DNA of 32,602 bases from a filamentous cyanobacterium Phorm 6 (GCA_003003725.1 PVWI01000034.1:1-32602); one strand, 5' to 3'; positions 18,300 through 27,212 are shown, counted from the first letter of the stretch. Numbers and translations are program-made. Notes: generated by a model not told the origin, from the letters alone.

Positions 18300-18500
18300 A
18301 TGATGACACAAACGCTTTTATCTCAATTTACTATTGCAGAGCTAGTTTTTCAGGTATATCACTCCGGTCTGCTGACCCCCACTCACAGACAACAGCTCAA
18401 AACAGCACTCTTAGATGACTGCCTTACCGAAGAAGATCAAACAGCCATCAACCGCTTGCTCCACGCCGTTCGGCGGGGCTGGCTGAAAGTAGTAGATTAG
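18300..18500 (+). CDS. Small conserved-type protein, paralogue B
   Basis: 66 residues from ATG at 18300 (MMTQTLLSQFTIAEL). This start places the IAEL motif at the same residue number as in paralogue A (17313-17510), so it is preferred over GTG at 18279. The C-terminal block INRLLHAVRRGWLKVVD is shared. A hairpin follows the stop. No function recognised; the two genes look like an old local duplication. Confidence 0.75.
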   Translation: MMTQTLLSQFTIAELVFQVYHSGLLTPTHRQQLKTALLDDCLTEEDQTAINRLLHAVRRGWLKVVD

Positions 18501-18605
18501 ACTGTACACCAATATTTTTTGCCACTCCTCTTTCAAATACATTGCATCACCTGAAGGCAAAATTAAATCTCCTCAGCCAATAGATTCAGGAATTAGGTTA
18601 AATGT

Positions 18606-18634
18606 AGGGTGCCCCACCAGCACCCTGCGGTTTT
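18606..18634 (+). terminator. Short hairpin with T-run after paralogue B
   Basis: AGGGTGC (18606-18612), 7-nt loop, GCACCCT (18620-18626), then GCGGTTTT. It lies between the convergent stops of paralogue B (18500) and the pentapeptide-repeat gene (18657), so it may end plus-strand transcription. The sequence also resembles a common dispersed repeat. Confidence 0.45.
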
Positions 18635-18656
18635 AAATTCTTTTTTACCAGCTTAT

Positions 18657-19406
18657 TTAATCAGAAATTTTACCGTCAGGCATCATCGCTTCTCTCAAAT
18701 TCGCCTCCTTCAAACTTGTCCCCCGCAAATTGGCTTCATGCAAGTTTGCTCCCCGGAGATTTGCTCCCTTAAGGGAAACTCCACTCAAATCGGCTAGATG
18801 AAGATTTGCACTGCTTAAGTTAACTCCGCTCAAATCGGCTCCCTTCAAATCCGCTTTTTCGAGATTTGCTTCCGTCAAATTTGCCCAACTCAGATTTGCT
18901 TGAGTTAGGTTAGCAAAACTGAGGTCAGCTTGTGTTAGGTTGGCGTCGGTTAAATTTGCTTGAGTAAGGTTGATTCCGCAAAGTTTGACCTCTGTCAAGT
19001 TGGCACCTTGCAAGTTAGCGTTAACTGCATAAACTTGCATCAAAATTGCCCGCTGGAGGTTGGCATCTCTGATGTCTGCACCTCTGAGACTCGCCCCCGT
19101 TAAATCGGCTCCACTGAGTACGACACTCCGCAAGATGGCTCCGCTTAAATTGGCTCCTACCGCCCTGCATTCGCCGAAATTAGCCGACATGAGGTTGGCT
19201 TGGGAGAAGTTCCCTTGGCTGATATCTGCTTGATAGAGAGTGGCTCTGTAGAGGGTGATGCCGATCGCACTTGCACCTGTTAAACTAGCTCCAGTCAGGT
19301 CAATATCGCGCAAATTTGTCCTTGACATATTGACACCGGCCAAATCTACTTTGTGAAAAACCCGTTCTCCGGCTGCATACCGCGTGAGAAGTTCCTCTGC
19401 ATTCAT
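18657..19406 (-). CDS. Pentapeptide-repeat protein
   Basis: 249 residues; from about residue 19 to 240 nearly every fifth position fits A(D/N)LxX, for example ANLTDANLTQADLSFANLTQANLSWANL (read in pieces), predicting a right-handed quadrilateral beta helix. The first 18 residues (MNAEELLTRYAAGERVFH) form a short helical cap usual in cyanobacterial members. No signal peptide or extra domain is visible. Such proteins are abundant in cyanobacteria and mostly of unknown role; a few mimic DNA and inhibit gyrase. ATG at 19406 has GGGGGA upstream. It is divergent from the phosphoribosyltransferase gene with 54 bp between starts. Confidence 0.9.
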   Translation of the reverse strand: MNAEELLTRYAAGERVFHKVDLAGVNMSRTNLRDIDLTGASLTGASAIGITLYRATLYQADISQGNFSQANLMSANFGECRAVGANLSGAILRSVVLSGADLTGASLRGADIRDANLQRAILMQVYAVNANLQGANLTEVKLCGINLTQANLTDANLTQADLSFANLTQANLSWANLTEANLEKADLKGADLSGVNLSSANLHLADLSGVSLKGANLRGANLHEANLRGTSLKEANLREAMMPDGKISD

Positions 19407-19460
19407 GTCATTTCCCCCAAAATATTGAATAATGTCTTTGATATTTCAATAATATTAGGC

Positions 19461-19973
19461 ATGAGCGACCTTTACATTTCTTGGTCTGAGTACCATCGCA
19501 AAATTGAGGATTTGGCTGTACAAATTTACGAATCTCAATGGAAATTCGATCGCATTGTCTGTCTGGCGAGGGGAGGGCTGCGCGTCGGCGATACTCTGTC
19601 GCGGATTTTCGACAAACCTCTGGCGATTTTAGCGGCCTCGTCATACAGTGGGGCTGAGGGAAAAGTTCGGCGGGTGATCGAGTTTGCGCCTAATTTGACA
19701 ATGGTGGGCGATAATTTGGGCAGCCAGATTCTGCTAGTTGACGATTTGGTAGATTCAGGAATTAGTTTGGAGCAAGGTATCGCTTGGCTGAAGAGTCGTT
19801 ACGGCGAGGATATTCAGGAAATTCGGACTGCTGTGCTTTGGTACAAAGCTTGTTCTGTGGCGAAACCCGATTATTATGTAGATTATTTGGCGGATAATCC
19901 TTGGATTCATCAACCTTTTGAAATGTACGAAAAGATGAGTGCGGCTGATTTGGTGGTGTCCATCAAGAATTAG
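19461..19973 (+). CDS. Predicted phosphoribosyltransferase
   Basis: 170 residues. The PRPP-binding loop ILLVDDLVDSGISLEQ (about 90-105) and the earlier CLARGGLRVGDTLSR segment (34-48) are diagnostic of type I phosphoribosyltransferases, closest in look to the xanthine/hypoxanthine-type COG2236 group. It likely salvages a purine base using PRPP in the cytosol, but the base is not evident from sequence. ATG at 19461 is chosen because the conserved protein starts MSDLYISWSEYH; the frame is open back to 19353 but that part overlaps the divergent gene. The SD is weak. Confidence 0.85.
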   Translation: MSDLYISWSEYHRKIEDLAVQIYESQWKFDRIVCLARGGLRVGDTLSRIFDKPLAILAASSYSGAEGKVRRVIEFAPNLTMVGDNLGSQILLVDDLVDSGISLEQGIAWLKSRYGEDIQEIRTAVLWYKACSVAKPDYYVDYLADNPWIHQPFEMYEKMSAADLVVSIKN

Positions 19974-20069
19974 TATTGAATACAAAGTGAAATAGGGCGG
20001 GAACCCTCGCCCAAAACTTTGATTTGTCTCTTCCCCATATTTTGTACTTATACAAATCATGAAAAGTAG

Positions 20070-20090
20070 GGACACGGCAATGCCGTGTCC
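20070..20090. repeat. 21-bp palindrome GGACACGGCA-A-TGCCGTGTCC
   Basis: Ten-base arms around a single A. It sits between convergent genes next to a longer inverted repeat; probably a dispersed repeat, possibly acting as a terminator stem. Confidence 0.75.
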
Positions 20091-20095
20091 GGCTC

Positions 20096-20159
20096 AGGTT
20101 CGTAGTGAGGACTTTAGTCCTCTGATTTTTATGCGGACTAAAGTCCTCACTACGAACCT
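20096..20159. terminator. Perfect 25-bp inverted repeat, possible bidirectional terminator
   Basis: The arm at 20096-20120 (starts AGGTTCGTAGTGAGG, ends TTTAGTCC) is an exact reverse complement of 20135-20159, with a 14-nt loop. It separates the convergent phosphoribosyltransferase and dxr genes, ending 26 bp from the dxr stop. There is no terminal T-run, so it may be a palindromic repeat element that also stops transcription. Confidence 0.5.
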
Positions 20160-20183
20160 AAGAATTAGCGAACCGAAAGAATA

Positions 20184-20203
20184 CGTTAGCGAAGCCCTCG
20201 AAG
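20184..20203. repeat. Dispersed repeat supplying the dxr stop codon
   Basis: Reverse complement CTTCGAGGGCTTCGCTAACG, one base different from 2816-2835. It encodes the last five dxr residues (LRGLR) and the TAA stop. Confidence 0.8.
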
Positions 20204-21376
20204 AGGAGCGCCCAATTCGACACTTCCAGCCAAAACTTCCAACCGCGCCCACTGATCCGCAGCCAAAATATCCTCTAAACCAGGACTTTCACAGTTATCA
20301 GCTTGATGTTTGTCGCACACATTCTCAATCAACTTCGGAATATCCAAAAACTGAATTCTTTCATCCAAAAATAGCGCTACAGCCTGTTCATTTGCCGCAT
20401 TCAGCACCGCAGGCATGGAGCCGCCTGCACGTCCTGCTGCATAGGCTAACTGCATACAAGGATACTTTTTGTGGTCTGGTTCTCGGAAAGTCAAATCCCC
20501 AGCTTTTACTAAATCTAGTCGCGGCCAATCTGTATGAATTCGCTCCGGCCAAGACAAAGCATAAAGCAGCGGCAATCGCATATCCGGCCAACCCAATTGT
20601 GCCAATACCGACGTATCTTGCAGCTCAATTAATGAGTGAATTATGCTCTGGGGATGGATGACAATATCAATGTCGTCATAATCCAGGCCGAACAAGTAAT
20701 GAGCTTCAATTACTTCTAATCCTTTATTCATCAAAGTAGCAGAATCAATGGTGATTTTCTGCCCCATCGACCAATTCGGATGTTTTAAGGCATCGGCGAC
20801 TGTTACTCCGGCTAATTTGTCGATCGGGAAATCTCGAAAAGAACCACCCGAAGCTGTGAGAATAATTCGGCGTAAACTTCCATCTGGTATACCTTGGAGG
20901 CATTGAAAAATTGCCGAATGTTCCGAGTCTGCCGGCAATACTTTAACCCCGTATTTTTCGACTAAGGGGTTGACAACGGGGCCGCCGGCGATTAATGTTT
21001 CTTTATTCGCTAAGGCAATATCTTTGCCTGCTTTGATAGCGGCAATTGTTGGCAGCAAACCAGCACAGCCAACTATGCCCGTGACGACGGCTTCAGCGTC
21101 GCCGTATTTGGCAACTTCGACAACGCCTGACTCGCCAACAAGTAAAATAGGTTGAGGGTCGATATCTGCGATCGCCTCTTGTAATTCTTGTAGTTTATCT
21201 TCGTCGCAAATCGCGACAATTTCCGGTTTAAACTGGCGAATTTGCTGTGCGAGTAACGTTATATTTCGTCCAGCGGTTAACCCGACAATCCGAAATTGTT
21301 CCGGGTATTGAGCTACAATATCCAGAGTTTGAGTACCGATGGAGCCTGTGGAGCCGAGAAGAGTTATTGCTTTCAC
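20186..21376 (-). CDS. dxr: 1-deoxy-D-xylulose 5-phosphate reductoisomerase
   Basis: 396 residues; converts DXP to 2-C-methyl-D-erythritol 4-phosphate with NADPH, the second step of the MEP isoprenoid pathway (source of carotenoid and phytol precursors). The N-terminal NADPH motif [14 protein letters not shown] (8-21), [12 protein letters not shown], the substrate/metal segment [22 protein letters not shown] and [23 protein letters not shown]-type blocks are intact. Start is GTG at 21376; no better ATG is nearby. The last codons and stop come from a dispersed repeat, so the C-terminus may have been slightly altered. Divergent from the DUF2079 genes, with 100 bp between starts. Confidence 0.97.
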   Translation of the reverse strand: MKAITLLGSTGSIGTQTLDIVAQYPEQFRIVGLTAGRNITLLAQQIRQFKPEIVAICDEDKLQELQEAIADIDPQPILLVGESGVVEVAKYGDAEAVVTGIVGCAGLLPTIAAIKAGKDIALANKETLIAGGPVVNPLVEKYGVKVLPADSEHSAIFQCLQGIPDGSLRRIILTASGGSFRDFPIDKLAGVTVADALKHPNWSMGQKITIDSATLMNKGLEVIEAHYLFGLDYDDIDIVIHPQSIIHSLIELQDTSVLAQLGWPDMRLPLLYALSWPERIHTDWPRLDLVKAGDLTFREPDHKKYPCMQLAYAAGRAGGSMPAVLNAANEQAVALFLDERIQFLDIPKLIENVCDKHQADNCESPGLEDILAADQWARLEVLAGSVELGAPLRGLR

Positions 21377-21476
21377 AATTTTTTAAGGTTTTGTGGATTA
21401 TTCTAATATTACGATTAGTGGAACTTAAATTAGCGGTTAGCTATTGCGTGGCAAGCACATTTGAAGGAATCATATT

Positions 21477-23075
21477 TTGAGTCGTCAGCTAGTGCCAGAT
21501 TTCATGGAGAATGGGAAAAATTTTGCTGATGACCGTGAGGAGATCGGCGTTGGAATCGCGGATAATATAGAAGAAGGTCGATCGCACTTACCGTCGAGTT
21601 TGGTTTGGGCGATCGCGATTGCTGCAATAATTTTCTTTTTGTCTAGCAGTTTACGGCACGCCTTATTCCAATCAACAGCCTTCGATTTGGGGATTTTTGA
21701 CCAAGCAATTTACTTAATCTCCCAAAACCAAACGCCGTTTTCTTCTTTGATGGAGATGCACATTTTGGGAGATCACGCAGCGGTAATCTATTATCCGCTG
21801 GCTTTGCTGTACAAAATTTACCCTGATGTGCATTGGCTGCTGTTAGTACAAGCAGTTGCTTTATCGCTAGGGGCTTTGCCTAGCTGGAGTTTAGCGCGTT
21901 TGGCCGGCTTAAATCAAGTACAATCCCGTGCGATCGCCATAATTTATTTGCTGTATCCGGTGGTATTCAACATCAACTTATTTGATTTTCACCCGGAAGT
22001 GATCGCTTTACCCGCACTGTTAGCAGCAATCTTGGCGGCGCGCCTAAATAAACTGGTGTGGTTTTGTACCGCAATTTTATTAGTTTTGAGTTGCAAGGCT
22101 GTTTTGTCCATAACCGTTGCTGCGATGGGTTTATGGCTGTTTTTTTGCAAAAAAAAGCAACGATTAGGGGCGATCGCACTTTTGCTCGGTGTAGCATGGT
22201 TTTTGATAGCATCCCAAAAAATCATCCCCTACTTTAGCGGTAGCGAAGTCGCAGGAGTCGGGCGCTACAGCTATTTAGGCAAATCCGTCCTAGAAATCAT
22301 CATCAACCTCATATTAAAACCCCAGCTAGTATTAGGAAAAATCCTTTCATTCGACACATTAAAATACTTATTTATCCTCACCTTACCCGTATTTTGGCTG
22401 TTACTGCCATTCTCCCACAAAATCCACCTTAAATATTTAACAGCCCTAATTCCTGCAATCCCTACCTTAATTATCAACATCCTCTCCGACTTGCCATTTC
22501 AACGCAGCTTAGCCTATCAATATTCAGTGCCAATCATTCCATTTTTAATCTTAGCAATCATCGCCAAAGCAGCAGCAATAAAAAACGCAGATCAAGCTAC
22601 ATCGCTAAATTCAGAAAATATTCACTCACCTAAAACCGCAAATCTACAATTTAAAAATATCCAAATCCCGCAACTGTGGCTGGGAATGCAATTACCCAAA
22701 GCAATGATAATTTGGTCATTAATAATTTTCCTATTGCTGGGAGAATCCAAAGACTTTATTCTGTACGCAAATAGACTAGATACCTGGCAAGCCACACGGG
22801 AAGCAATCGCAAAAGTTCAACCCCAAAGCAGTATTTTAACAGATAATAGACTTGCCCCTCACTTTGCCCACCGCCCCACAGTCAAATTACTTTCACAAAT
22901 TTCACCCCAAACAAATTTAGCTGAATTTAAATACATATTATTAAATCTTCGCCATCCCTGGCCCGATACAGAAAAAACTGGTAACACCTTAGCAACTAAA
23001 CTTAAAAACAATCCCACTTTTCAATTAACTTATCAAAAAAACGAAGTTCTACTATTTAAACGCATCGCCGATTAA
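21477..23075 (+). CDS. DUF2079 membrane protein, paralogue 1
   Basis: 532 residues with around ten membrane segments. Conserved blocks shared with the next two genes: RHALFQSTAFDLGIFDQAIYLISQ, GDHAAVIYYPLALLYKIYPDVHWLL and LFDFHPEVIALPALLAAI (each read in parts). Acidic and His residues in these loops resemble the organisation of GT-C membrane glycosyltransferases, to which DUF2079 may be related; substrate is unknown. TTG at 21477 has AAGGA 8 nt upstream; ATG at 21504 is the alternative. Compared with its paralogues it has about 30 extra N-terminal residues, mostly acidic. First gene of a three-gene tandem. Confidence 0.85.
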   Translation: MSRQLVPDFMENGKNFADDREEIGVGIADNIEEGRSHLPSSLVWAIAIAAIIFFLSSSLRHALFQSTAFDLGIFDQAIYLISQNQTPFSSLMEMHILGDHAAVIYYPLALLYKIYPDVHWLLLVQAVALSLGALPSWSLARLAGLNQVQSRAIAIIYLLYPVVFNINLFDFHPEVIALPALLAAILAARLNKLVWFCTAILLVLSCKAVLSITVAAMGLWLFFCKKKQRLGAIALLLGVAWFLIASQKIIPYFSGSEVAGVGRYSYLGKSVLEIIINLILKPQLVLGKILSFDTLKYLFILTLPVFWLLLPFSHKIHLKYLTALIPAIPTLIINILSDLPFQRSLAYQYSVPIIPFLILAIIAKAAAIKNADQATSLNSENIHSPKTANLQFKNIQIPQLWLGMQLPKAMIIWSLIIFLLLGESKDFILYANRLDTWQATREAIAKVQPQSSILTDNRLAPHFAHRPTVKLLSQISPQTNLAEFKYILLNLRHPWPDTEKTGNTLATKLKNNPTFQLTYQKNEVLLFKRIAD

Positions 23076-23084
23076 ACGAATAAA

Positions 23085-24668
23085 ATGCTAACTTTACAAT
23101 CTCCAAAATCCCATCCAGTATTTTTAATGATTGTCGTGACAACGATAGTCTTATTTACCGCCAGCAGCGCGCGCCACGCCTTGTTTCATTCCACTGCATA
23201 CGACTTAGCCATTTTTGACCAAGCAATTTACTTAATTTCCCAAAATCAAACCCCATTTTCCTCATTAATGGGAATTAATATTTTAGGTGATCATACGGCG
23301 TTTATTTTCTATCCGCTAGCTTTACTTTACAAAATATATCCCGATGTGCACTGGCTGTTATTCGTGCAAGCTTTTGCCCTAGCTTTAGGTGCTTGGCCTA
23401 GCTGGAGTTTAGCACGTCAAGCGGGATTAAATGAACCAAGGGCGATCGCACTTGCCGCCGTATATCTGCTTTATCCCGTAGTATTTAACGTCAATCTGTT
23501 CGACTTCCACCCCGAAGTAATTGCCTTACCCGCAATTTTAGCAGCAATCCTAGCCGCCAGACTCAATCAAACATTGTGGTTTTGTGCAGCCATCCTTTTA
23601 ATTTTAAGCTGCAAAGCCGTGCTATCTTTGACAGTTTTGATGATGGGTGTTTGGCTATTTTTCTTTGAAAAAAACCGCAAGTGCGGACTCATCGCTATAT
23701 TTCTCGGTGCAGCTTGGTTTTTGATAGCCACTCAAGCAATCGTACCATATTTTAATCAAGGCAAACAACACGCAGGTGTCGGGCGATATCACTATTTAGG
23801 AAACTCGGTTTTGGAAATTGCGATAAATTTAATTATCAAACCTCATCTAGTAGCAATCCGAATTTTTTCGACTGAAACTTTAGGATATTTGATTTTGTTA
23901 TTTTTGCCTGTAATTTGGTGGATTTCCCCGCGCCAACTGTCACCCTTGATTAGTGCTTTACCCATGCTATTCATGAATATTCTCTCTGATATTGATGCTC
24001 AGCGAGATTTGATTCATCAATATTCTGTGCCGATATTTCCGTTTTTATTAACTGTGGTAATTTCCACGGTAGCAGACAGACAGAAAAGAGGCAAGGATTT
24101 TTGGAAAAATGCCCGGAGTTATCTATGGAATCACCGCCACTTGATGCCGCGAATTTGGAAGCCAGTATCGCAACGCCTTTCTATTAAATCTGTCAAACAT
24201 ATCTGGATGCGCCGACTTTGGATTCGCCGCAATTGGATGTGGGGAAAATTGCTGTTTACTAATTTGTCGAAATTGTTGATTTTATGGTCGCTTTTTAGTT
24301 TCTTGATTTTAGCAAAGTATGGATATTTTGGGACATTTTATTTAGAGTCTCTCGATACTTGGCAAGCGACGCGACAGGCAATTAATTTAGTGCAAACTCA
24401 AGGCAATGTTCTAACAGATAATTCTCTCGCAACTCATCTCGCTCACCGACAAACAATTAAATTGCTGCACCAAGTTGCCAACGGACAGAGTTTGAATGAA
24501 TTTGAGTATGTACTATTAAATATGCGCCATCCTTGGCATGATACTGCTGATACTGCTGTCAGTGTCGTCGCTAAACTTAAAAATTCTCCTGAGTTTAAGA
24601 TAAGCTATCAGCAAGACGATGTGTTTTTGTTTCAGAAAGTCAGCCCCAAAATAGGTAGCAATGAATAA
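23085..24668 (+). CDS. DUF2079 membrane protein, paralogue 2
   Basis: 527 residues, starting 9 bp after paralogue 1. The same blocks are present (YDLAIFDQAIYLISQ, LGDHTAFIFYPLALLYKIYP, NLFDFHPEVIALP). It differs by a strongly basic, Trp-rich insertion around residues 330-395 (pieces RKRGKDFWKNARSYLW and HIWMRRLWIRRNWMWGK by eye) just before the last hydrophobic segment. The C-terminal soluble part (YESLDTWQATRQAINLV to LFQKV) is shared by all three. The stop overlaps the next start in ATGAATAA, so translation is probably coupled. Function unknown; predicted plasma-membrane enzyme. Confidence 0.85.
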   Translation: MLTLQSPKSHPVFLMIVVTTIVLFTASSARHALFHSTAYDLAIFDQAIYLISQNQTPFSSLMGINILGDHTAFIFYPLALLYKIYPDVHWLLFVQAFALALGAWPSWSLARQAGLNEPRAIALAAVYLLYPVVFNVNLFDFHPEVIALPAILAAILAARLNQTLWFCAAILLILSCKAVLSLTVLMMGVWLFFFEKNRKCGLIAIFLGAAWFLIATQAIVPYFNQGKQHAGVGRYHYLGNSVLEIAINLIIKPHLVAIRIFSTETLGYLILLFLPVIWWISPRQLSPLISALPMLFMNILSDIDAQRDLIHQYSVPIFPFLLTVVISTVADRQKRGKDFWKNARSYLWNHRHLMPRIWKPVSQRLSIKSVKHIWMRRLWIRRNWMWGKLLFTNLSKLLILWSLFSFLILAKYGYFGTFYLESLDTWQATRQAINLVQTQGNVLTDNSLATHLAHRQTIKLLHQVANGQSLNEFEYVLLNMRHPWHDTADTAVSVVAKLKNSPEFKISYQQDDVFLFQKVSPKIGSNE

Positions 24669-26112
24669 ATTAAACTATTTTAAACATCTAAAACCTGATC
24701 CGGTAATTTGGCAAATCGCCCTTTTTGCCATAATATTTTTCCTATGCAGCAGTGTACGCCATACGCTGTTTGAATCCAACGCTTTTGAACTAGGAATTTA
24801 CGATCAAGTAGCGTATCTAATCAGTCAAGGACAAACGCCGTTTTCCTCATTTCTCGAAATTCACCACCTGGGAAATCACGCGGCTGGGGTGATGTATCCC
24901 GTGGCTTTGCTTTACAAAATATATCCCGATGTTCATTGGCTGTTGTTAGTGCAAGCCGTAGCCCTAGCATCCGGTGCTTTGCCAGTTTGGAATTTGGCCA
25001 GTCAAGCTGGATTAAAGAATAGTATAGCTTGGGCGATCGCCTGTATCTACCTTTTCTATCCCTTAGTCTTCAATGTCAACCTCTTCGACTTCCACCCCGA
25101 AGTAATTGCCTTACCCGCACTCCTAGCAGCAATCCTAGCCGCGCGGCTGAATAAAACTCTGTGGTTTTGTGCTGCCATCGTCTTAGTTTTAAGCTGCAAA
25201 GCCGTGCTATCTCTAACTGTAGCTGCGATGGGATTGTGGCTCTTGTGTTTTGACAAAAAACGCAATTGCGGACTCATAGCTTTATTTCTCGGCGCGGGTT
25301 GGTTCCTGGTAGTTACTCAAGCTGTGATCCCGTATTTCAATCAAGGAAGAGAACACGCAGGAATCGGGCGCTATGAATATTTAGGTCATTCAGTTTTAGA
25401 AATTGCTGCTAATTTAATATTGAAACCAAATCTGATTTTAGGGCGGATTTTTTCTGGTGATACTTTTGAATATCTAGCGTTATTGATATTGCCTGTAGTT
25501 TGGTGGCTTTCGCCGCGCCACTTGACACCTTTAATTAGTGCGGTTCCGATGTTGGCGATGAATATTCTTTCTGATATCCCGGCTCAACGAGATTTGATTC
25601 ATCAATATTCTATTCCGATATTGCCATTTTTGTTGGTTGCCGTAATTTCCAGTTTAGCAGACAGGAATCAGCACCAGGGAAAGATAATATTTGATAGATT
25701 GCCAATTCCTAAGTATCAATTGCCGAGAGTGATTGTAATTTGGTCGTTGATTGGTTTCTTAGCTTTGGCAAAATACGGCTATTTTTGGACTATTTATGTA
25801 GATTCCCTCGATACCTTGCCGGCTAGCAGAGAAGCAATTGCTCTCGTTAACACAAAAGGCAGTGTGTTAACAACTTCTCACATGGCTCCGCACTTAACTC
25901 ACCGCCCTGTAGTAAAATTAACTCAGGCTCAGACGCCTCCTGCAAATCTCGCAGAGTTTGAGTATGTCTTGCTTAATCTGAGGTATCCTGGCTGGATGAG
26001 CGATCGAGCTTTTGTACAAAACCTAGTAACTCAACTCGCCAATAATCCCCAATTTCAACTCAAATATCAGCGGGATGACATTTATCTATTTGTCCAAAAG
26101 GCAAACAAATAA
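24661..26112 (+). CDS. DUF2079 membrane protein, paralogue 3
   Basis: 483 residues, the most compact copy. Blocks: FELGIYDQVAYLISQ, LGNHAAGVMYPVALLYKIYP (GNH where the others have GDH), NLFDFHPEVIALPALLAAI, then a short loop before the last hydrophobic segment. The loss of the Asp of GDH could reflect altered activity. DNA identity with paralogue 2 is visibly high around the HPEVIALP region, suggesting recent duplication or gene conversion. Last gene of the tandem; predicted membrane enzyme of unknown substrate. Confidence 0.85.
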   Translation: MNKLNYFKHLKPDPVIWQIALFAIIFFLCSSVRHTLFESNAFELGIYDQVAYLISQGQTPFSSFLEIHHLGNHAAGVMYPVALLYKIYPDVHWLLLVQAVALASGALPVWNLASQAGLKNSIAWAIACIYLFYPLVFNVNLFDFHPEVIALPALLAAILAARLNKTLWFCAAIVLVLSCKAVLSLTVAAMGLWLLCFDKKRNCGLIALFLGAGWFLVVTQAVIPYFNQGREHAGIGRYEYLGHSVLEIAANLILKPNLILGRIFSGDTFEYLALLILPVVWWLSPRHLTPLISAVPMLAMNILSDIPAQRDLIHQYSIPILPFLLVAVISSLADRNQHQGKIIFDRLPIPKYQLPRVIVIWSLIGFLALAKYGYFWTIYVDSLDTLPASREAIALVNTKGSVLTTSHMAPHLTHRPVVKLTQAQTPPANLAEFEYVLLNLRYPGWMSDRAFVQNLVTQLANNPQFQLKYQRDDIYLFVQKANK

Positions 26113-26705
26113 ATCATCTTCTCTTCCTTCGCACCCTTTGCGCCTAAGCGCTTCGCGCAGGCTGCGCCAACGCGGTTCGTAACATAAATCTCATTCACAA
26201 ATCAATTTCAAATCCATCCTCCGCTTTCAAAGCTCTTATTGCCAACTTCAATTAAGTTTTTAGCGTGCAAACCAATAGTTTACTGCAGAGGTAGCTAGCA
26301 GCGCGGGAGGTGGATTTTAACATTAATCTGACCAAAGTACAGTCAGCGAGCAAAATCAGCCGGGAGGGAGGAGATTTTGGTGGCCGGTGGGCTCCGGGGA
26401 AATTGCCATCAAATGCTGGTCACAAGGACATGGCTGTGCTATATGATCTCAATTGTATCCGCTGTGGGGGATGGTTGATGGCGCGATCGCCCAAATCTAT
26501 TAGCTGCTCCAAAAACCAGGTCAGCCACCAGTTCCCCGAACCAAGACGGATGCGTGAAAAATCACTAAAAAACCGACAACCTAAAACTCAAATTTTGTCA
26601 AGGTTTTGCTCTTTGTAACTAAACAGAAATATACAAGTGTTTAAAATCACATTCTGCGGTACAATTATTAAAAGCTCGTAGCATCCTCAACTCCGATCCT
26701 AAACT
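26113..26705. other. 0.6-kb stretch without a convincing gene
   Basis: Begins with a GC-rich imperfect repeat (about 26140-26180, GCGCCTAAGCGCTTCGCGCAGGC in part) of the dispersed CTTCGCG type. The open frame 26310-26618 has a Cys-x2-Cys pair but no SD and no family signature. The 5' region of ftrC lies at the right end. Confidence 0.6.
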
Positions 26706-27068
26706 ATGAACACAACAGAAAAATCAAAACTCTCCAACCAAAAAACTTTGGAGGCGATGAAGAATTTCTCCGAAACCTACGCCAAGCGCACCGGAACTTA
26801 CTTTTGTTCCGAGCTTTCTGTCACTGCTGTAGTAATTGAAGGACTAGCAAAGAACAAAGACGAACTAGGCGCTCCCTTATGCCCTTGTCGCCACTACGAA
26901 GATAAAGAAGCCGAAGTAAAAGCCGCCTACTGGAACTGTCCTTGCATTCCCATGCGCGAGCGCAAAGAGTGTCACTGTATGTTATTTCTGACCCCAGATA
27001 ACGATTTTGCTGGAACTAATCAGGAAATTGGCATGGATCAGCTCCAAGCTGTCAGAGAGACTATGTAA
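26706..27068 (+). CDS. ftrC: Ferredoxin-thioredoxin reductase catalytic (beta) subunit
   Basis: 120 residues. Catalytic subunit that reduces thioredoxin with electrons from photosystem-reduced ferredoxin. Three Cys-x-Cys motifs are intact: CPC (59-61), CPC (78-80) and CHC (89-91). By analogy with Synechocystis, Cys59, 78, 80 and 89 bind the 4Fe-4S cluster, and Cys61 and Cys91 form the redox disulfide. Length and the segment RERKECHCMLFL are typical. The variable subunit (ftrV) is not in this window. Monocistronic by position. Confidence 0.97.
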   Translation: MNTTEKSKLSNQKTLEAMKNFSETYAKRTGTYFCSELSVTAVVIEGLAKNKDELGAPLCPCRHYEDKEAEVKAAYWNCPCIPMRERKECHCMLFLTPDNDFAGTNQEIGMDQLQAVRETM

Positions 27069-27212
27069 TCGGTTAAGTAGGCGGTCGTGAATTGGCAGCA
27101 GTTTTGAAAATAGATCGTTATTGTTCCGATTTTTAAGACTTAGCTATTAACAAAAACCGATCGCCGCCTACTCAAACACGCATCCCATCGAAAATTCCCA
27201 ATCTCCAATCGA

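Noticed and set aside
20059-20661. Plus-strand open frame of 200 codons
   Set aside because: Antisense to the dxr 3' half and crossing the palindromes; no family resemblance.
26310-26618. Possible 102-residue protein with a CIRCGGW segment
   Set aside because: No SD, no continuing zinc-ribbon pattern and unusual composition; more likely chance.
27077-27172. Inverted AGTAGGCGG / CCGCCTACT pair after ftrC
   Set aside because: Only 9 bp arms 79 bp apart; too weak to call a terminator or element.
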